A program made the translations under genes and the position numbers. From positions 1-64,000 of the forward strand of contig NZ_JMPI01000029.1 in assembly GCF_000735355.1 (NCBI RefSeq): 64,000 bases of DNA, given 5' to 3'. Positions 26,085 to 35,276 of the stretch are shown here, one piece after another (the stretch's first letter is position 1; the number at the start of each line of letters is the position of its first letter). The notes under the pieces are model-generated. The model was not told the DNA's origin. It did no database searches and worked only from the letters and a program-made list of their open reading frames with translations. This DNA comes from Buttiauxella agrestis ATCC 33320 (GTDB taxonomy: Bacteria > Pseudomonadota > Gammaproteobacteria > Enterobacterales > Enterobacteriaceae).

Positions 26085-26852
26085 TTATCGTCCTTTGAAC
26101 GCTGCGGGGCGTTTTTCGAGGAAAGCATTGATGCCTTCCTGGCGGTCTTCAGTAGCAGCAAGCAGCGTAAAAAGCTGTCGCTCCTGTTGTAATCCGTGGG
26201 TCAGAGAGAGTTCGTGCGCCTGTCGCAGTGCAGTTTTTGCTGCCTGCAACGCCAGAGGAGCGTGTTGGGCGATGCGGGCGGCTAAGTTCTGGGCGTATTC
26301 CAGCGTCAGCGCGCAGGGGTGAACGTCGGCAACTAATCCGGCCTGCTGCGCTTGTTCAGCCGTAATGGCCTCGCCGGTTAGCACCATTTTGTAGGCCAGC
26401 GCTTTACCCACGCTGCGAATCAGGCGCTGCGTGCCGCCTGCTCCGGGCATGATTCCGAGCGTGATCTCCGGCAGCCCGAAACGGGCGTTATCGCCCGCCA
26501 GAACGATGTCACTCAACATAGCCAGCTCGCAGCCCGCACCGAGCGCATAGCCGTTGACCGCCGCCAGCAACGGTTTGTTAAAGCGTTCGATTCGCGCCCA
26601 AAGTTGCGGACGTGGGTCGTTTAGCGTGGCGGGCATATCGCGGCTCGCCATTTCTTTGAGATCGGCTCCGGCGGCAAAAAAACGCTCGTTACCAGTGATG
26701 ACTACCGCACCAAGTGTTTCATCTTGCTGCGCCACTTCCAGCGCCTGCGCGATTTGCTCAAGCAGCGCGTTGTTCAGCGCGTTTCGAGCCTGCGGGCGGT
26801 TAAGCGTCAGCGTGAGGACGCGTTCGTTCTGGCTAATCAGCAATTCGCTCAT
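26085..26852 (-). CDS. paaF: 2,3-dehydroadipyl-CoA hydratase PaaF
   Basis: A 255-residue enoyl-CoA hydratase (same length as E. coli), hydrating 2,3-dehydroadipyl-CoA. Crotonase motifs are intact, including AAGADLKEMASRD and AAVNGYALGAGCELAMLSDI, with the hydratase Glu in GLPEITLGIMPGAGGTQRL. The start at ATG 26852 overlaps the paaE stop by ATGA; a GTG one codon upstream is less likely. Confidence 0.95.
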   Translation of the reverse strand: MSELLISQNERVLTLTLNRPQARNALNNALLEQIAQALEVAQQDETLGAVVITGNERFFAAGADLKEMASRDMPATLNDPRPQLWARIERFNKPLLAAVNGYALGAGCELAMLSDIVLAGDNARFGLPEITLGIMPGAGGTQRLIRSVGKALAYKMVLTGEAITAEQAQQAGLVADVHPCALTLEYAQNLAARIAQHAPLALQAAKTALRQAHELSLTHGLQQERQLFTLLAATEDRQEGINAFLEKRPAAFKGR

Positions 26853-27919
26853 CACAACCCCTGCGCGTCAAAGTCGAGCACCACGTCATCGCCTTTGGGC
26901 AACGCCTGGCAACTCAGGATATAACCCGCCGCCAGTTGGTCCGGCTCGAGACTGTAATTGACGCCCATTTCCACTTCGCCGCGCACCACTTTGCAGCGGC
27001 ACGTTGCGCAAACGCCGCCTTTGCAGGCGTAAGGCAAATCCGCGCCCTGGCGCAATGCGGCATCCAGAATGCTTTCGTCGTGAGAATCCAGGGTGATGCG
27101 GCGGTCGCGCCCGTCCTGGCGCAGCGTCACCACTTTGCCTGCCGCTTGTTCGCGGCGGCGCAGGCTTGGTACGGTGCCTGGGGTGTTGAAGTGCTCAATG
27201 AAGATGTTTTGCTGCGCGACACCCATTTCCAGCAGCGCCGTCTCAGCTTCCTGCATCATGCCTTGCGGGCCGCAGATAAAGGTGCGGTCAAAGCCTTTTA
27301 GGCTGAGCAAATTGTCGCCCAGCGCTTTGATCTTCGCCCCATCCAGTCGTCCGCTCAGTAACTCGCTTTCCTGCACTTCCTGGCTGAACAGATAGATCAG
27401 TTGCAGGCGCTGCGGATAACGGTCTTTTAAGTCGGCCAGCGCCTGGCGGAACATCATGCTGCGGCTGCTGCGATTGCCATAAACCAGCGTCACGCGGCTG
27501 TTTGATTCAGTTGCCAGTGTGGCGCTGACGATGGCTAACATTGGCGTAATGCCGGAACCGACGGCCAGCGCCAGATAGTTGCCAGATATTTCAGGCTGCG
27601 GCTGGTAGCCAAATGTCCCCTGCGGGATCATCACATCCATTGCCATTCCGGCAATTAAATCGGTCACGGCATATTGCGAAAAACGCCCGCCGTCGATGGC
27701 CTTCACCGCGACACAAATTTCACCCGGTTTTTCAGCCCGGCAAATGGAATAACAGCGGCGCAGTTCTTCGCCTCCAAGGCGAGTTTTCAGGGTCAAATGC
27801 TGGCCGGGTTTGAAGGCGTAATGGATCTGCAAATCTGCGGGCACTTCAAAAGTGATGGCAACCGCTTCAGGAGTTTCCTGCTCAATGCGCGCCACCTTTA
27901 GCGAATGAAACGTCGTCAT
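26852..27919 (-). CDS. paaE: Phenylacetyl-CoA epoxidase reductase PaaE
   Basis: A 355-residue flavoprotein that passes NADPH electrons to the PaaABC(D) epoxidase. A ferredoxin-reductase-type FAD domain (RCYSICR) and an NAD(P) domain (GSGITPMLAIV) precede a C-terminal plant-type 2Fe-2S ferredoxin with CKGGVCATCRCKV. The start at 27919 (MTTFHSLKVARIEQ) has GAGG upstream and matches E. coli; a 10-residue upstream extension is rejected. Confidence 0.95.
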   Translation of the reverse strand: MTTFHSLKVARIEQETPEAVAITFEVPADLQIHYAFKPGQHLTLKTRLGGEELRRCYSICRAEKPGEICVAVKAIDGGRFSQYAVTDLIAGMAMDVMIPQGTFGYQPQPEISGNYLALAVGSGITPMLAIVSATLATESNSRVTLVYGNRSSRSMMFRQALADLKDRYPQRLQLIYLFSQEVQESELLSGRLDGAKIKALGDNLLSLKGFDRTFICGPQGMMQEAETALLEMGVAQQNIFIEHFNTPGTVPSLRRREQAAGKVVTLRQDGRDRRITLDSHDESILDAALRQGADLPYACKGGVCATCRCKVVRGEVEMGVNYSLEPDQLAAGYILSCQALPKGDDVVLDFDAQGL

Positions 27920-27926
27920 GGCAACC

Positions 27927-28424
27927 TCAAATACATTTAAAGTAATCAAAGGGTTCGCGGCAGCTATCGCAGCGGTATAACGCTTTGCAGGCTGTGGAAC
28001 CGAATTCGCTAATCAGTGAGGTCTGCAAACTTCCGCAGCGTGGGCAACTCACTTCGCGGTCTAAATCGGCATGGCAGGCATGCCCCTGCGGCGGGCTGAT
28101 GCCGTATTCACGCAAACGTGTTTTCGCGCCTGGTGTCATCCAGTCGGTGGTCCAGGCGGGATGCAACATCTGTTCGATATGCACCGGGGTATGCCGGGCC
28201 GCTTCCATCGCCTCGCGAATCGCCTTCAGCAGAAAATCAGTCGCCGGGCAGCCGGAATAGGTTGGCGTAAATCCGATGTGCCAGCCGTCTTCGCGATGGC
28301 GCACGCTGCGCACCATCCCCAAATCGGTGATGGTCAGGACCGGGATTTCCGGGTCACTGATTTGCCCGAGAATGCGCCACACTTCGCGCACCTGCGCCGG
28401 TTCAACCACGTCGAGAGTTTGCAT
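27927..28424 (-). CDS. paaD: Phenylacetyl-CoA epoxidase assembly protein PaaD
   Basis: A 165-residue protein of the DUF59/MIP18 family needed for a functional PaaABCE epoxidase, probably in iron-sulfur assembly. An N-terminal DUF59 domain (ISDPEIPVLTITDLGMVR, TPTYSGCPATDF) precedes a C-terminal zinc-ribbon-like region with CPRCGS and CDSCRE cysteine pairs. The start at 28424 has GAGGAG upstream; longer in-frame sequence overlaps paaC and is rejected. Confidence 0.94.
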   Translation of the reverse strand: MQTLDVVEPAQVREVWRILGQISDPEIPVLTITDLGMVRSVRHREDGWHIGFTPTYSGCPATDFLLKAIREAMEAARHTPVHIEQMLHPAWTTDWMTPGAKTRLREYGISPPQGHACHADLDREVSCPRCGSLQTSLISEFGSTACKALYRCDSCREPFDYFKCI

Positions 28425-28434
28425 CTTCTCCTCG

Positions 28435-29190
28435 CTACCACTGCTGATTAGGATAAGCGCGTTGCAAATACTGCATTTCTGCCAGGAGCGGGCCGAGGTG
28501 CTCGGTGTGCAGCCCTTGCTTGCCGCCGCTGCGGTATTGCGTCTCCTGCGGTTTGACCAGCGAGGCATCATTCAGAGCGCCAAATACTTGCGCTTCCCAG
28601 GCTGCTCGCAGGCTACGCGGGTCAACCGCAATGCCCTGTTCTGCCAGATTGATTTCCAGCTCGTCGGCATGGAACATTTCGCCGCTAAAACGCCACAGTT
28701 TGTTCAGGGACTGCTGCATTTTCTGCTGCGAGAATTCTGTACCGTTGCCCAGGCGAACCAGCCAGCCACGGCTGAAACGCAGGTGGTAGCGCACCTCTTT
28801 AATGGCTTTTGCAGCGATCGCGGCCAGTTGCGGGTCGCGGCTTTGGGCAAGACGCTCAAACAGTTCGACATGCCAGGCATCCAGCAAATACTGGCGCATT
28901 AGCGTGTCGGCAAAATCACCGTTTGGTTGTTCAGCTAACAACAAATTGTGGTACTGGCGTTCATCACGGCCAAAAGCCAGTTTGTCTTCATCAAGCTGCT
29001 CGCCCTGAAGTTCTGCCGCGTAACTCAGGAAATTGCGTGCCTGGCCGAGTAAATCCAGGCCAATGTTTGCCAGCGCGAGGTCAATTTCCAGCTCTGGCGC
29101 GTGTCCACACCAGCCGGTTAAACGCTGGGCCAGAACCAGACAAGTATCGCCAAGACGCAGTGTGTATGTGGTTAACGGGGAATAAGTCAT
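28435..29190 (-). CDS. paaC: Phenylacetyl-CoA epoxidase structural subunit PaaC
   Basis: A 251-residue ferritin-like subunit (E. coli 248) that pairs with PaaA in the epoxidase core but carries no catalytic di-iron site. The helices around APELEIDLALANIGLDLLGQ and AIKEVRYHLRFSRGWLVRLGNGT are conserved. The start at ATG 29190 (MTYSPLTTYTLRLGD) has GAGG upstream; a GTG at 29202 would overlap the paaB stop by GTGA and is a real alternative. Confidence 0.94.
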   Translation of the reverse strand: MTYSPLTTYTLRLGDTCLVLAQRLTGWCGHAPELEIDLALANIGLDLLGQARNFLSYAAELQGEQLDEDKLAFGRDERQYHNLLLAEQPNGDFADTLMRQYLLDAWHVELFERLAQSRDPQLAAIAAKAIKEVRYHLRFSRGWLVRLGNGTEFSQQKMQQSLNKLWRFSGEMFHADELEINLAEQGIAVDPRSLRAAWEAQVFGALNDASLVKPQETQYRSGGKQGLHTEHLGPLLAEMQYLQRAYPNQQW

Positions 29191-29198
29191 GTCGCGCC

Positions 29199-29486
29199 TC
29201 ACATGTGCTCGATGCCATCAGGCAAGGTGTAGAACGTGGGATGGCGATAAATTTTGGTTTCCGCCGGGTCGAAAAACGCACCCCGTTCTTCTGGCTGTGA
29301 GGCAATAATTTCGCTCGCTTTCACCACCCAAATCGAACAGCCCTCGGAGCGACGGGTGTAAGCATCCCGCGCGTTTTCCAGCGCCATTTGTTCGTCGGCG
29401 GCGTGTAGGCTGCCCACGTGACGATGCGAAAGCCCTTGTTTACTGCGGATAAATACTTCGTATAACGGCCAGTGAACGTTGCTCAT
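29199..29486 (-). CDS. paaB: Phenylacetyl-CoA epoxidase subunit PaaB
   Basis: A 95-residue subunit, identical in length to E. coli PaaB, that bridges PaaAC heterodimers into the active complex. It is nearly identical to E. coli along its length (RHVGSLHAADEQMALENAR, FFDPAETKIYRHPTFY). The start at 29486 gives MSNVHWPLYEVF. A REP-type palindrome sits in the 67-bp gap between paaA and this gene. Confidence 0.96.
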   Translation of the reverse strand: MSNVHWPLYEVFIRSKQGLSHRHVGSLHAADEQMALENARDAYTRRSEGCSIWVVKASEIIASQPEERGAFFDPAETKIYRHPTFYTLPDGIEHM

Positions 29487-29513
29487 GTGTTTTCCTTTAA
29501 ATCGGGCGTAAAT

Positions 29514-29542
29514 GTCGGATGACGCTGCGCTTATCCGACCTA
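29514..29542. repeat. REP element inside the paa operon (paaA-paaB gap)
   Basis: A GTCGGATGACGC / GCTTATCCGAC palindrome, type 1 of the REP family in this window. It is the only one found inside a tightly packed operon. Confidence 0.75.
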
Positions 29543-29553
29543 AAATCAAAACG

Positions 29554-30471
29554 TTATGCGATACTTTTGCTGGCATAAGCGAGAGCGGCTTCACGAACCC
29601 ATGCCCCCTCTTCCCAGGCTTTGCGCTTGGCGGCCAGGCGCTCTTCGTTACACAGTCCACGACCGGCGATCACTTCGTTAAATTCTTCCCAGTCGATTTC
29701 ACCGAACTCGTAATGACCGGTGGCTTCGTTGAAACGCAGATCGTTATCCGGAACCGTCATGCCGAGCATTTCCACCTGCGGCACGGTGTTATCGACAAAG
29801 CGCTGACGCAGTTCGTCATTGCCAAAACGTTTGATTTTCCAGGCCAGGCTTTGGGCGCTGTTCGGCGAGTTGTCGTCGTTGGGACCAAACATCATTAGTG
29901 CTGGCCACCAGAAACGGTTGATTGCGTCCTGCAACATCTGGCGCTGTTCATCGCTTCCCTGTGCCAGAACCATGCAGGCTTCAAACCCCTGACGTTGGTG
30001 GAAACTCTCTTCCTTACAGATTTTCACCATCGCTCTGGCATACGGGCCGTAAGAGGTGCGGCACAGCGCGACCTGGTTAACAATTGCCGCGCCATCAACC
30101 AGCCAGCCAATCACGCCAATATCAGCCCAGTTCAGCGTGGGATAATTGAAGATCGAGGAATATTTCATTTTGCCGTCGAGCATCTTTTGGTAGATGTCTT
30201 CCCGCGCACAACCCAGCGTTTCCGCCGCGCTATACAGATAAAGCCCGTGCCCGGCTTCGTCCTGCACCTTCGCCAGCAAAATCGCTTTACGTTTCAGGCT
30301 CGGTGCACGCGTCAACCAGTTGCCCTCCGGCAACATGCCCACAATCTCGGAATGCGCATGTTGCCCAATCTGACGAATCAACGTTTTACGGTATTCGTCC
30401 GGCATCCAGTCCTGCGCTTCAATCGCAATTTCCTGCGCGATTCGCTCATCAAAGCGGTGTTGTTCAGTCAC
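29554..30471 (-). CDS. paaA: Phenylacetyl-CoA epoxidase catalytic subunit PaaA
   Basis: A 305-residue ferritin-like di-iron oxygenase subunit that epoxidises phenylacetyl-CoA across ring carbons 1 and 2. Metal-binding helix motifs are intact ([17 protein letters not shown] and [15 protein letters not shown]). It is the first gene of the paaABCDEFGHIJK operon. The start is GTG at 30471, with AAGG 8 nt upstream; an ATG in another frame just before it ends at once. The 286-bp region to paaZ holds PaaX-type boxes and a CRP site. Confidence 0.95.
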   Translation of the reverse strand: MTEQHRFDERIAQEIAIEAQDWMPDEYRKTLIRQIGQHAHSEIVGMLPEGNWLTRAPSLKRKAILLAKVQDEAGHGLYLYSAAETLGCAREDIYQKMLDGKMKYSSIFNYPTLNWADIGVIGWLVDGAAIVNQVALCRTSYGPYARAMVKICKEESFHQRQGFEACMVLAQGSDEQRQMLQDAINRFWWPALMMFGPNDDNSPNSAQSLAWKIKRFGNDELRQRFVDNTVPQVEMLGMTVPDNDLRFNEATGHYEFGEIDWEEFNEVIAGRGLCNEERLAAKRKAWEEGAWVREAALAYASKSIA

Positions 30472-30496
30472 GTCATCACCTTTTATGATTCAATTT

Positions 30497-30525
30497 AGAT
30501 TCACAAAACATTTTTATGTGAATCA
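30497..30525. promoter_or_regulatory. PaaX-type inverted repeat at the paaA promoter
   Basis: GATTCACA (30498-30505) and TGTGAATC (30517-30524) are perfect inverted arms with an 11-bp spacer. The right arm extends to TGTGAATCA, the reverse complement of the 9-mer seen upstream of paaX and paaZ. A further TGATTC lies at 30486-30491. Confidence 0.6.
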
Positions 30526-30584
30526 CTTAATGATTAAAAGTTACAGATAAGTTAACTAAAACAGCAAAAATAACACGTACGCTT

Positions 30585-30600
30585 TGTGAGCGTTATCACG
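30585..30600. promoter_or_regulatory. CRP site between paaA and paaZ
   Basis: TGTGA-GCGTTA-TCACG has the canonical 6-bp spacing and 9 of 10 consensus half-site bases. CRP is known to activate the E. coli paaA and paaZ promoters, so this is probably the shared carbon-control site. Confidence 0.7.
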
Positions 30601-30702
30601 ATATATTTTCATAAAACGTTATTAAACATGCTCATATGAAAATCATCAAAACCACACCCAATCACATTGTTAACAAATTATTAAATTACAGCTTGATTTT
30701 TA

Positions 30703-30716
30703 TGATTCACAAATCA
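30703..30716. promoter_or_regulatory. PaaX-type box upstream of paaZ
   Basis: TGATT-CACA-AATCA is a palindrome containing the recurring 9-mer TGATTCACA. It lies 42 bp before the paaZ start, suitably placed to block its promoter. Confidence 0.55.
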
Positions 30717-30757
30717 AACATTGATTGCATTAAACGTAATACTTAATGAGGTGTGAG

Positions 30758-32788
30758 ATGCAGCAGTTAACCAGTTATCTTTCGGGCCAATGGCTGATGG
30801 GCCATGGCAAAGAACGCACGATAAATCATGCAATTAGCGGCGAAGCGTTGTACCAGGTGACGAGCGAAGGACTGGATATGGCGCAGGCTCGTCGTTATGC
30901 CATCGACAACGGCGGCAAAGCTTTACGCGCCATGACCTTCGTGCAGCGCGCCGCCCTGCTCAAAGCAGTGGCGAAACATCTGCTGGCAAACAAAGAGTCG
31001 TTTTACGAGGTTTCTTACCAGACGGGTGCGACACGCGCTGACAGTTGGGTGGATATCGAAGGCGGAATTGGCACGCTGTTCGCCTATGCCGGAATGGGGA
31101 ACCGCGAATTACCGGACGACGTGTTGTGGCCTGAAGACGAAATGATCCCGCTGTCGAAACAAGGCGGTTTTGCCGCCCGCCATGTGCTGACGTCAAAATC
31201 CGGCGTGGCACTGCATATCAACGCCTTCAACTTCCCGTGCTGGGGCATGTTAGAAAAACTGGCGCCGACCTGGCTTGCGGGAATGCCTGCGATGATAAAA
31301 CCAGGTACAGCCAGCGCTCAGTTAACTCACGCGATGGTGAAATCTATTGTCGATTCCGGGTTGGTGCCGGAAGGTGCGATCAGCCTGATTAGCGGCGGCG
31401 TGGGTAACCTGTTTGATTTGCTCGACGAGCAGGACGTGGTGACGTTTACAGGTTCCGCACAGACCGGCCAGAAGTTACGTTGTCACCCAAATATTATCGG
31501 TCGCTCAGTCCCCTTCACCATGGAAGCGGATTCACTGAATTGCTGCGTGCTGGGGGAAGATGTCACGCCAGAACAGCCTGAATTTGCGCTGTTCATTCGT
31601 GAAATTGTTCGCGAAATGACGGCGAAAGCCGGACAAAAGTGTACCGCTATCCGCCGGATTATCGTTCCACAGGCGCAGTTGGAGAATGTGACTCAGGCGC
31701 TGAAGGCAAAACTTGAAAAGATCCAGCCCGGCGATCCGGCGCAGGAAGGCGTGAAAATGGGCGCGTTGGTCAGTCTCGAGCAGCGTGATGATGTGCAAAA
31801 CAAAGTGGATCAGCTGATTGCGGCTGGCTGCCTGGTGGTTGTAGGTGGAAAAGCCGATACCACACGCGCTGGGGCATTCTTCCCGCCGACGTTATTGTTA
31901 TGCCAGCAACCTGATGAAACACCCGCCGTACATGAACTCGAAGCCTTCGGTCCGGTCGCCACTGTCATGCCTTATCACGATGGCGAACATGCGATGGCGC
32001 TGGCGCGTGCAGGCCAGGGTAGCCTTGCCGGAACGTTGGTGACGGCGGATGGTGACATTGCCCGCCAGTTTATTCTCGGTGCGGCGCGTGCTCACGGGCG
32101 TATTCAGGTGCTGAATCAGGAGTCGTCCGTGGAATCTACCGGACACGGTTCTCCGCTGCCGATGCTGGTGCACGGCGGGCCAGGTCGCGCGGGTGGCGGT
32201 GAAGAGTTAGGCGGCCTGCGGGCGGTAAAACATTACATGCAGCGTACCGCAATTCAGGGCAGCCCTTCTATGCTGGCCGCAGTGAGCAAACAGTGGAGCT
32301 ATGGCGCGGCAGTCAAAGAAGATCCGATTCATCCTTTTCGTAAACATTTTGAAGAGCTGGTCATTGGCGAGAGTTTGCTGACCGCCCGCCGCACCATTAC
32401 CGAAGCCGATATTGTCAATTTCGCCAACCTCAGCGGCGACCATTTCTACGCGCATGTCGACAAAATCGGCGCGGCAGAGTCGTTCTTTGGCGAGCGCGTG
32501 GCCCACGGTTACTTTGTGGTTTCTGCCGCGGCCGGGCTGTTCGTCGACCCCGGTGTAGGGCCAGTCATCGCCAACTACGGTATGGAAAACCTGCGCTTTA
32601 TCGAACCGGTAAAAATCGGCGATACCATCCAGGTGCGCCTGACATGTAAACGCAAAACCGCCAAGCCGCAAAAAACGGCGGAGGATAAACCGGTCGGAGT
32701 CGTGGAATGGGCGGTAGAAGTGCTAAATCAGGACAACCAGTCAGTGGCGTTGTATTCCATTTTGACGTTGGTTGCGCGAAACAATTAG
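30758..32788 (+). CDS. paaZ: Oxepin-CoA hydrolase / 3-oxo-5,6-dehydrosuberyl-CoA semialdehyde dehydrogenase PaaZ
   Basis: A 676-residue bifunctional enzyme. The N-terminal aldehyde dehydrogenase domain (about 1-510) has catalytic Cys295 in [11 protein letters not shown]. The C-terminal MaoC/(R)-hydratase domain (about 530-676, with [15 protein letters not shown]) opens the oxepin ring, and the dehydrogenase oxidises the aldehyde. The start at ATG 30758 ([10 protein letters not shown]) has GAGG upstream; an upstream Met four codons back is not favoured. It is divergent from paaA, and tynA follows on the same strand. Confidence 0.95.
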   Translation: MQQLTSYLSGQWLMGHGKERTINHAISGEALYQVTSEGLDMAQARRYAIDNGGKALRAMTFVQRAALLKAVAKHLLANKESFYEVSYQTGATRADSWVDIEGGIGTLFAYAGMGNRELPDDVLWPEDEMIPLSKQGGFAARHVLTSKSGVALHINAFNFPCWGMLEKLAPTWLAGMPAMIKPGTASAQLTHAMVKSIVDSGLVPEGAISLISGGVGNLFDLLDEQDVVTFTGSAQTGQKLRCHPNIIGRSVPFTMEADSLNCCVLGEDVTPEQPEFALFIREIVREMTAKAGQKCTAIRRIIVPQAQLENVTQALKAKLEKIQPGDPAQEGVKMGALVSLEQRDDVQNKVDQLIAAGCLVVVGGKADTTRAGAFFPPTLLLCQQPDETPAVHELEAFGPVATVMPYHDGEHAMALARAGQGSLAGTLVTADGDIARQFILGAARAHGRIQVLNQESSVESTGHGSPLPMLVHGGPGRAGGGEELGGLRAVKHYMQRTAIQGSPSMLAAVSKQWSYGAAVKEDPIHPFRKHFEELVIGESLLTARRTITEADIVNFANLSGDHFYAHVDKIGAAESFFGERVAHGYFVVSAAAGLFVDPGVGPVIANYGMENLRFIEPVKIGDTIQVRLTCKRKTAKPQKTAEDKPVGVVEWAVEVLNQDNQSVALYSILTLVARNN

Positions 32789-32811
32789 CCCATTTTTGTC
32801 CGATGATCGTT

Positions 32812-32842
32812 GTAGGTGGATAAGCGTAAGCGTCATCCACCG
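32812..32842. repeat. REP element (type 2) after paaZ
   Basis: A GGTGGATAAGC / GCGTCATCCACC palindrome, type 2 of the REP family in this window, placed between paaZ and the tynA promoter region. Confidence 0.75.
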
Positions 32843-32848
32843 TTATTT

Positions 32849-32885
32849 TGGCAAAACCAACAAAACACCTGGCAAGCAGCACAAT
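32849..32885 (+). promoter_or_regulatory. Two tandem FeaR boxes upstream of tynA
   Basis: TGGCA-N8-AAA (32849-32864) is a full match to the FeaR consensus TGNCA-N8-AAA. TGGCA-N8-AAT (32870-32885) differs at the last base. They are 21 bp apart, the same spacing as the pair before feaB, and lie about 90 bp before the tynA start. Confidence 0.75.
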
Positions 32886-32974
32886 ATATCCGGCTCAGGA
32901 AATTGTTATGTTGAATTCATGCTTATTTATCCACCCCACAACAATAATCGACATCCTCCAGGAGTGAGAATTTC

Positions 32975-35236
32975 ATGAATTTAACAACCGGAAAGAAAGC
33001 CCTGGCTTTAGCCATTGCACTCCTGATTTCTTCTAACGCTTCCGCTCACGGCGGCGAAGCGCATATGGTTCCGATGGAAAAAACATTGGCTGAATTTGGC
33101 GCTGATGTGCAATGGGATGACTACGCGCAAATGTTCACCATCGTTAAAGACGGTGCGTTTGTGAAGGTAAAACCCAATACAAAATCGGCCATGGTGAATG
33201 GCAAGACTTTGCAATTACTGGTGCCGGTCATCTTTAAAAATAAAACCGCTTATATCTCGGAAGATTTTATTAACGAAGTTTTCCAGTCTGGCCTTGATCA
33301 AACTTTCGCGGTCGAGAAAAAACCGCATCCGCTTAATTCCCTGACGGCGAATGAAATAAATCAGGTGGTCAAAGTAATTCAGGCCGCACCTGAATATAAA
33401 ACCGGGATCCGCTTTACCGAAATATCACTCCATGAACCGCCGAAGGATCAGGTCTGGCAGTTTGTGTTGAGCGGCCAGGCGGTGACGGCTCCGCGCATGG
33501 CCGACGTGATTATGCTTGATGGGATTCATATTGTTGAAGGCGTGGTGGATTTAAGCGCCGGGAAAGTCGTGTCCTGGAAGCCGATTGAAGGTGCGCATGG
33601 CATGGTCCTGCTTGATGATTTCGCCAGCGTGCAGTCAATTATTAATGGCAGCAAAGAATATGCTGAGGCGCTGAAAAAACACGGCGTAAACGATCCGAGC
33701 AAGGTGATGACTACCCCGCTGACCGTGGGATATTTCGATGGGAAAGACGGGCTGGAGCAAAACCAGCGATTGCTGAAAGTCGTGAGTTATCTCGACGTTG
33801 GCGATGGTAACTATTGGGCGCACCCTATCGAAAACCTGGTGGCGGTGGTCGATCTTGAGCAGAAGAAAATTATCAAAATCGAAGAAGGCCAGGTTATTCC
33901 TGTGCCGATGAACCCGCGTCCCTTTGATGGCCGTGACCGCACTGCACCGGTTGTTAAGCCGCTGGAAATCATCGAACCGGAAGGCAAAAACTACACCATC
34001 ACGGGCGACACTATTCACTGGCAGAACTGGGATTTCCACCTGCGCCTGAACTCGCGCGTTGGGCCGATCCTGTCAACGGTGACCTATAACGACAACGGCA
34101 CCAAACGCAAAGTCATGTATGAAGGCTCGCTGGGCGGCATGATTGTGCCTTATGGCGACCCAGATGTAGGCTGGTATTTTAAGGCGTATCTGGATGCAGG
34201 CGATTATGGCATGGGCACGCTGACCTCTCCCATTGCACGTGGAAAAGACGCGCCGGGCAACGCCGTGTTGCTTGATGAAACGATTGCCGATTACACCGGT
34301 AAACCGACCACGATTCCACATGCTGTGGCGATTTTTGAACGCTACGCCGGGCCTGAATATAAACACCAGGAAATGGGTCAACCGAATATCAGCACCGAGC
34401 GCCGGGAATTAGTGGTGCGCTGGATTAGCACAGTCGGTAACTACGATTACATTTTCGACTGGGTATTCCATCAGAATGGCACCATCGGCATTGACGCGGG
34501 CGCGACGGGTATTGAAGCGGTAAAAGGCGTGAAAGCCAAAACCATGCACGACGATACCGCCAAAGACGACACCAAATATGGCACGCTGATCGACCATAAT
34601 ATTGTCGGCACCACCCATCAGCACATCTATAACTTCCGCCTTGATATGGACGTCGATGGCGAGAGCAACAAGCTCGTCGCACTTGACCCGGAAGTGAAAC
34701 CAAATACGGCGGGCGGCCCGCGCACCAGTACCCTGCAAATTAATCAGCACGATATTGCTACCGAGCAGGAAGCTGCGCAGAAGTTTGACCCCGGCACCAT
34801 TCGTTTACTCAGTAATACCAGCAAAGAGAACAAAATGGGCAACCCCGTTTCGTATCAAATCATTCCGTATGCAGGCGGTACGCATCCCGTGGCAACTGGC
34901 GCGAAATTCGCCCCGGACGAGTGGATTTATCACCGTCTGAGCTTCATGGATAAACAGTTATGGGTGACACGCTATAACCCGGATGAACGATACCCGGAAG
35001 GCAAATACCCTAACCGTTCGGCGCACGATACGGGTTTAGGGGCTTACACTAAAGATAACCAATCGCTGGATAATCAGGATGATGTGGTGTGGATGACCAC
35101 CGGCACCACCCACGTCGCCCGCGCTGAAGAGTGGCCGATTATGCCAACCGAATGGGTTCATGCGTTGCTCAAACCGTGGAACTTCTTTGACGAAACGCCA
35201 ACGTTAAATCTGGCGGGGAAAAAAGAAGCGAAGTAA
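32975..35236 (+). CDS. tynA: Periplasmic copper amine oxidase TynA
   Basis: A 753-residue enzyme oxidising phenylethylamine and tyramine to aldehyde, ammonia and peroxide in the periplasm. The signal peptide ends in SNASA. The catalytic base is Asp407 (YLDAGDYG), the TPQ-forming tyrosine is Tyr490 (VGNYDYIFDW), and the copper ligands are His548, His550 (THQHIYNF) and His713 (TTHVAR). All five sit at a constant offset of 24 from E. coli mature numbering (383, 466, 524, 526, 689), so the catalytic core is gap-free. GGAG precedes the ATG. It supplies phenylacetaldehyde to FeaB. Confidence 0.97.
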   Translation: MNLTTGKKALALAIALLISSNASAHGGEAHMVPMEKTLAEFGADVQWDDYAQMFTIVKDGAFVKVKPNTKSAMVNGKTLQLLVPVIFKNKTAYISEDFINEVFQSGLDQTFAVEKKPHPLNSLTANEINQVVKVIQAAPEYKTGIRFTEISLHEPPKDQVWQFVLSGQAVTAPRMADVIMLDGIHIVEGVVDLSAGKVVSWKPIEGAHGMVLLDDFASVQSIINGSKEYAEALKKHGVNDPSKVMTTPLTVGYFDGKDGLEQNQRLLKVVSYLDVGDGNYWAHPIENLVAVVDLEQKKIIKIEEGQVIPVPMNPRPFDGRDRTAPVVKPLEIIEPEGKNYTITGDTIHWQNWDFHLRLNSRVGPILSTVTYNDNGTKRKVMYEGSLGGMIVPYGDPDVGWYFKAYLDAGDYGMGTLTSPIARGKDAPGNAVLLDETIADYTGKPTTIPHAVAIFERYAGPEYKHQEMGQPNISTERRELVVRWISTVGNYDYIFDWVFHQNGTIGIDAGATGIEAVKGVKAKTMHDDTAKDDTKYGTLIDHNIVGTTHQHIYNFRLDMDVDGESNKLVALDPEVKPNTAGGPRTSTLQINQHDIATEQEAAQKFDPGTIRLLSNTSKENKMGNPVSYQIIPYAGGTHPVATGAKFAPDEWIYHRLSFMDKQLWVTRYNPDERYPEGKYPNRSAHDTGLGAYTKDNQSLDNQDDVVWMTTGTTHVARAEEWPIMPTEWVHALLKPWNFFDETPTLNLAGKKEAK

Positions 35237-35244
35237 TACAGGAT

Positions 35245-35275
35245 GGCGACGGGAGTGAATATCGCTCCTGTCGCC
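35245..35275. terminator. Hairpin between convergent tynA and the LysR gene
   Basis: GGCGACGGGAG (35245-35255) pairs with CTCCTGTCGCC (35265-35275) with one G-T wobble and a 9-nt loop. It fills the gap between the two convergent stops and is a likely bidirectional terminator, although no long T-run follows. Confidence 0.6.
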
Positions 35276-35276
35276 T

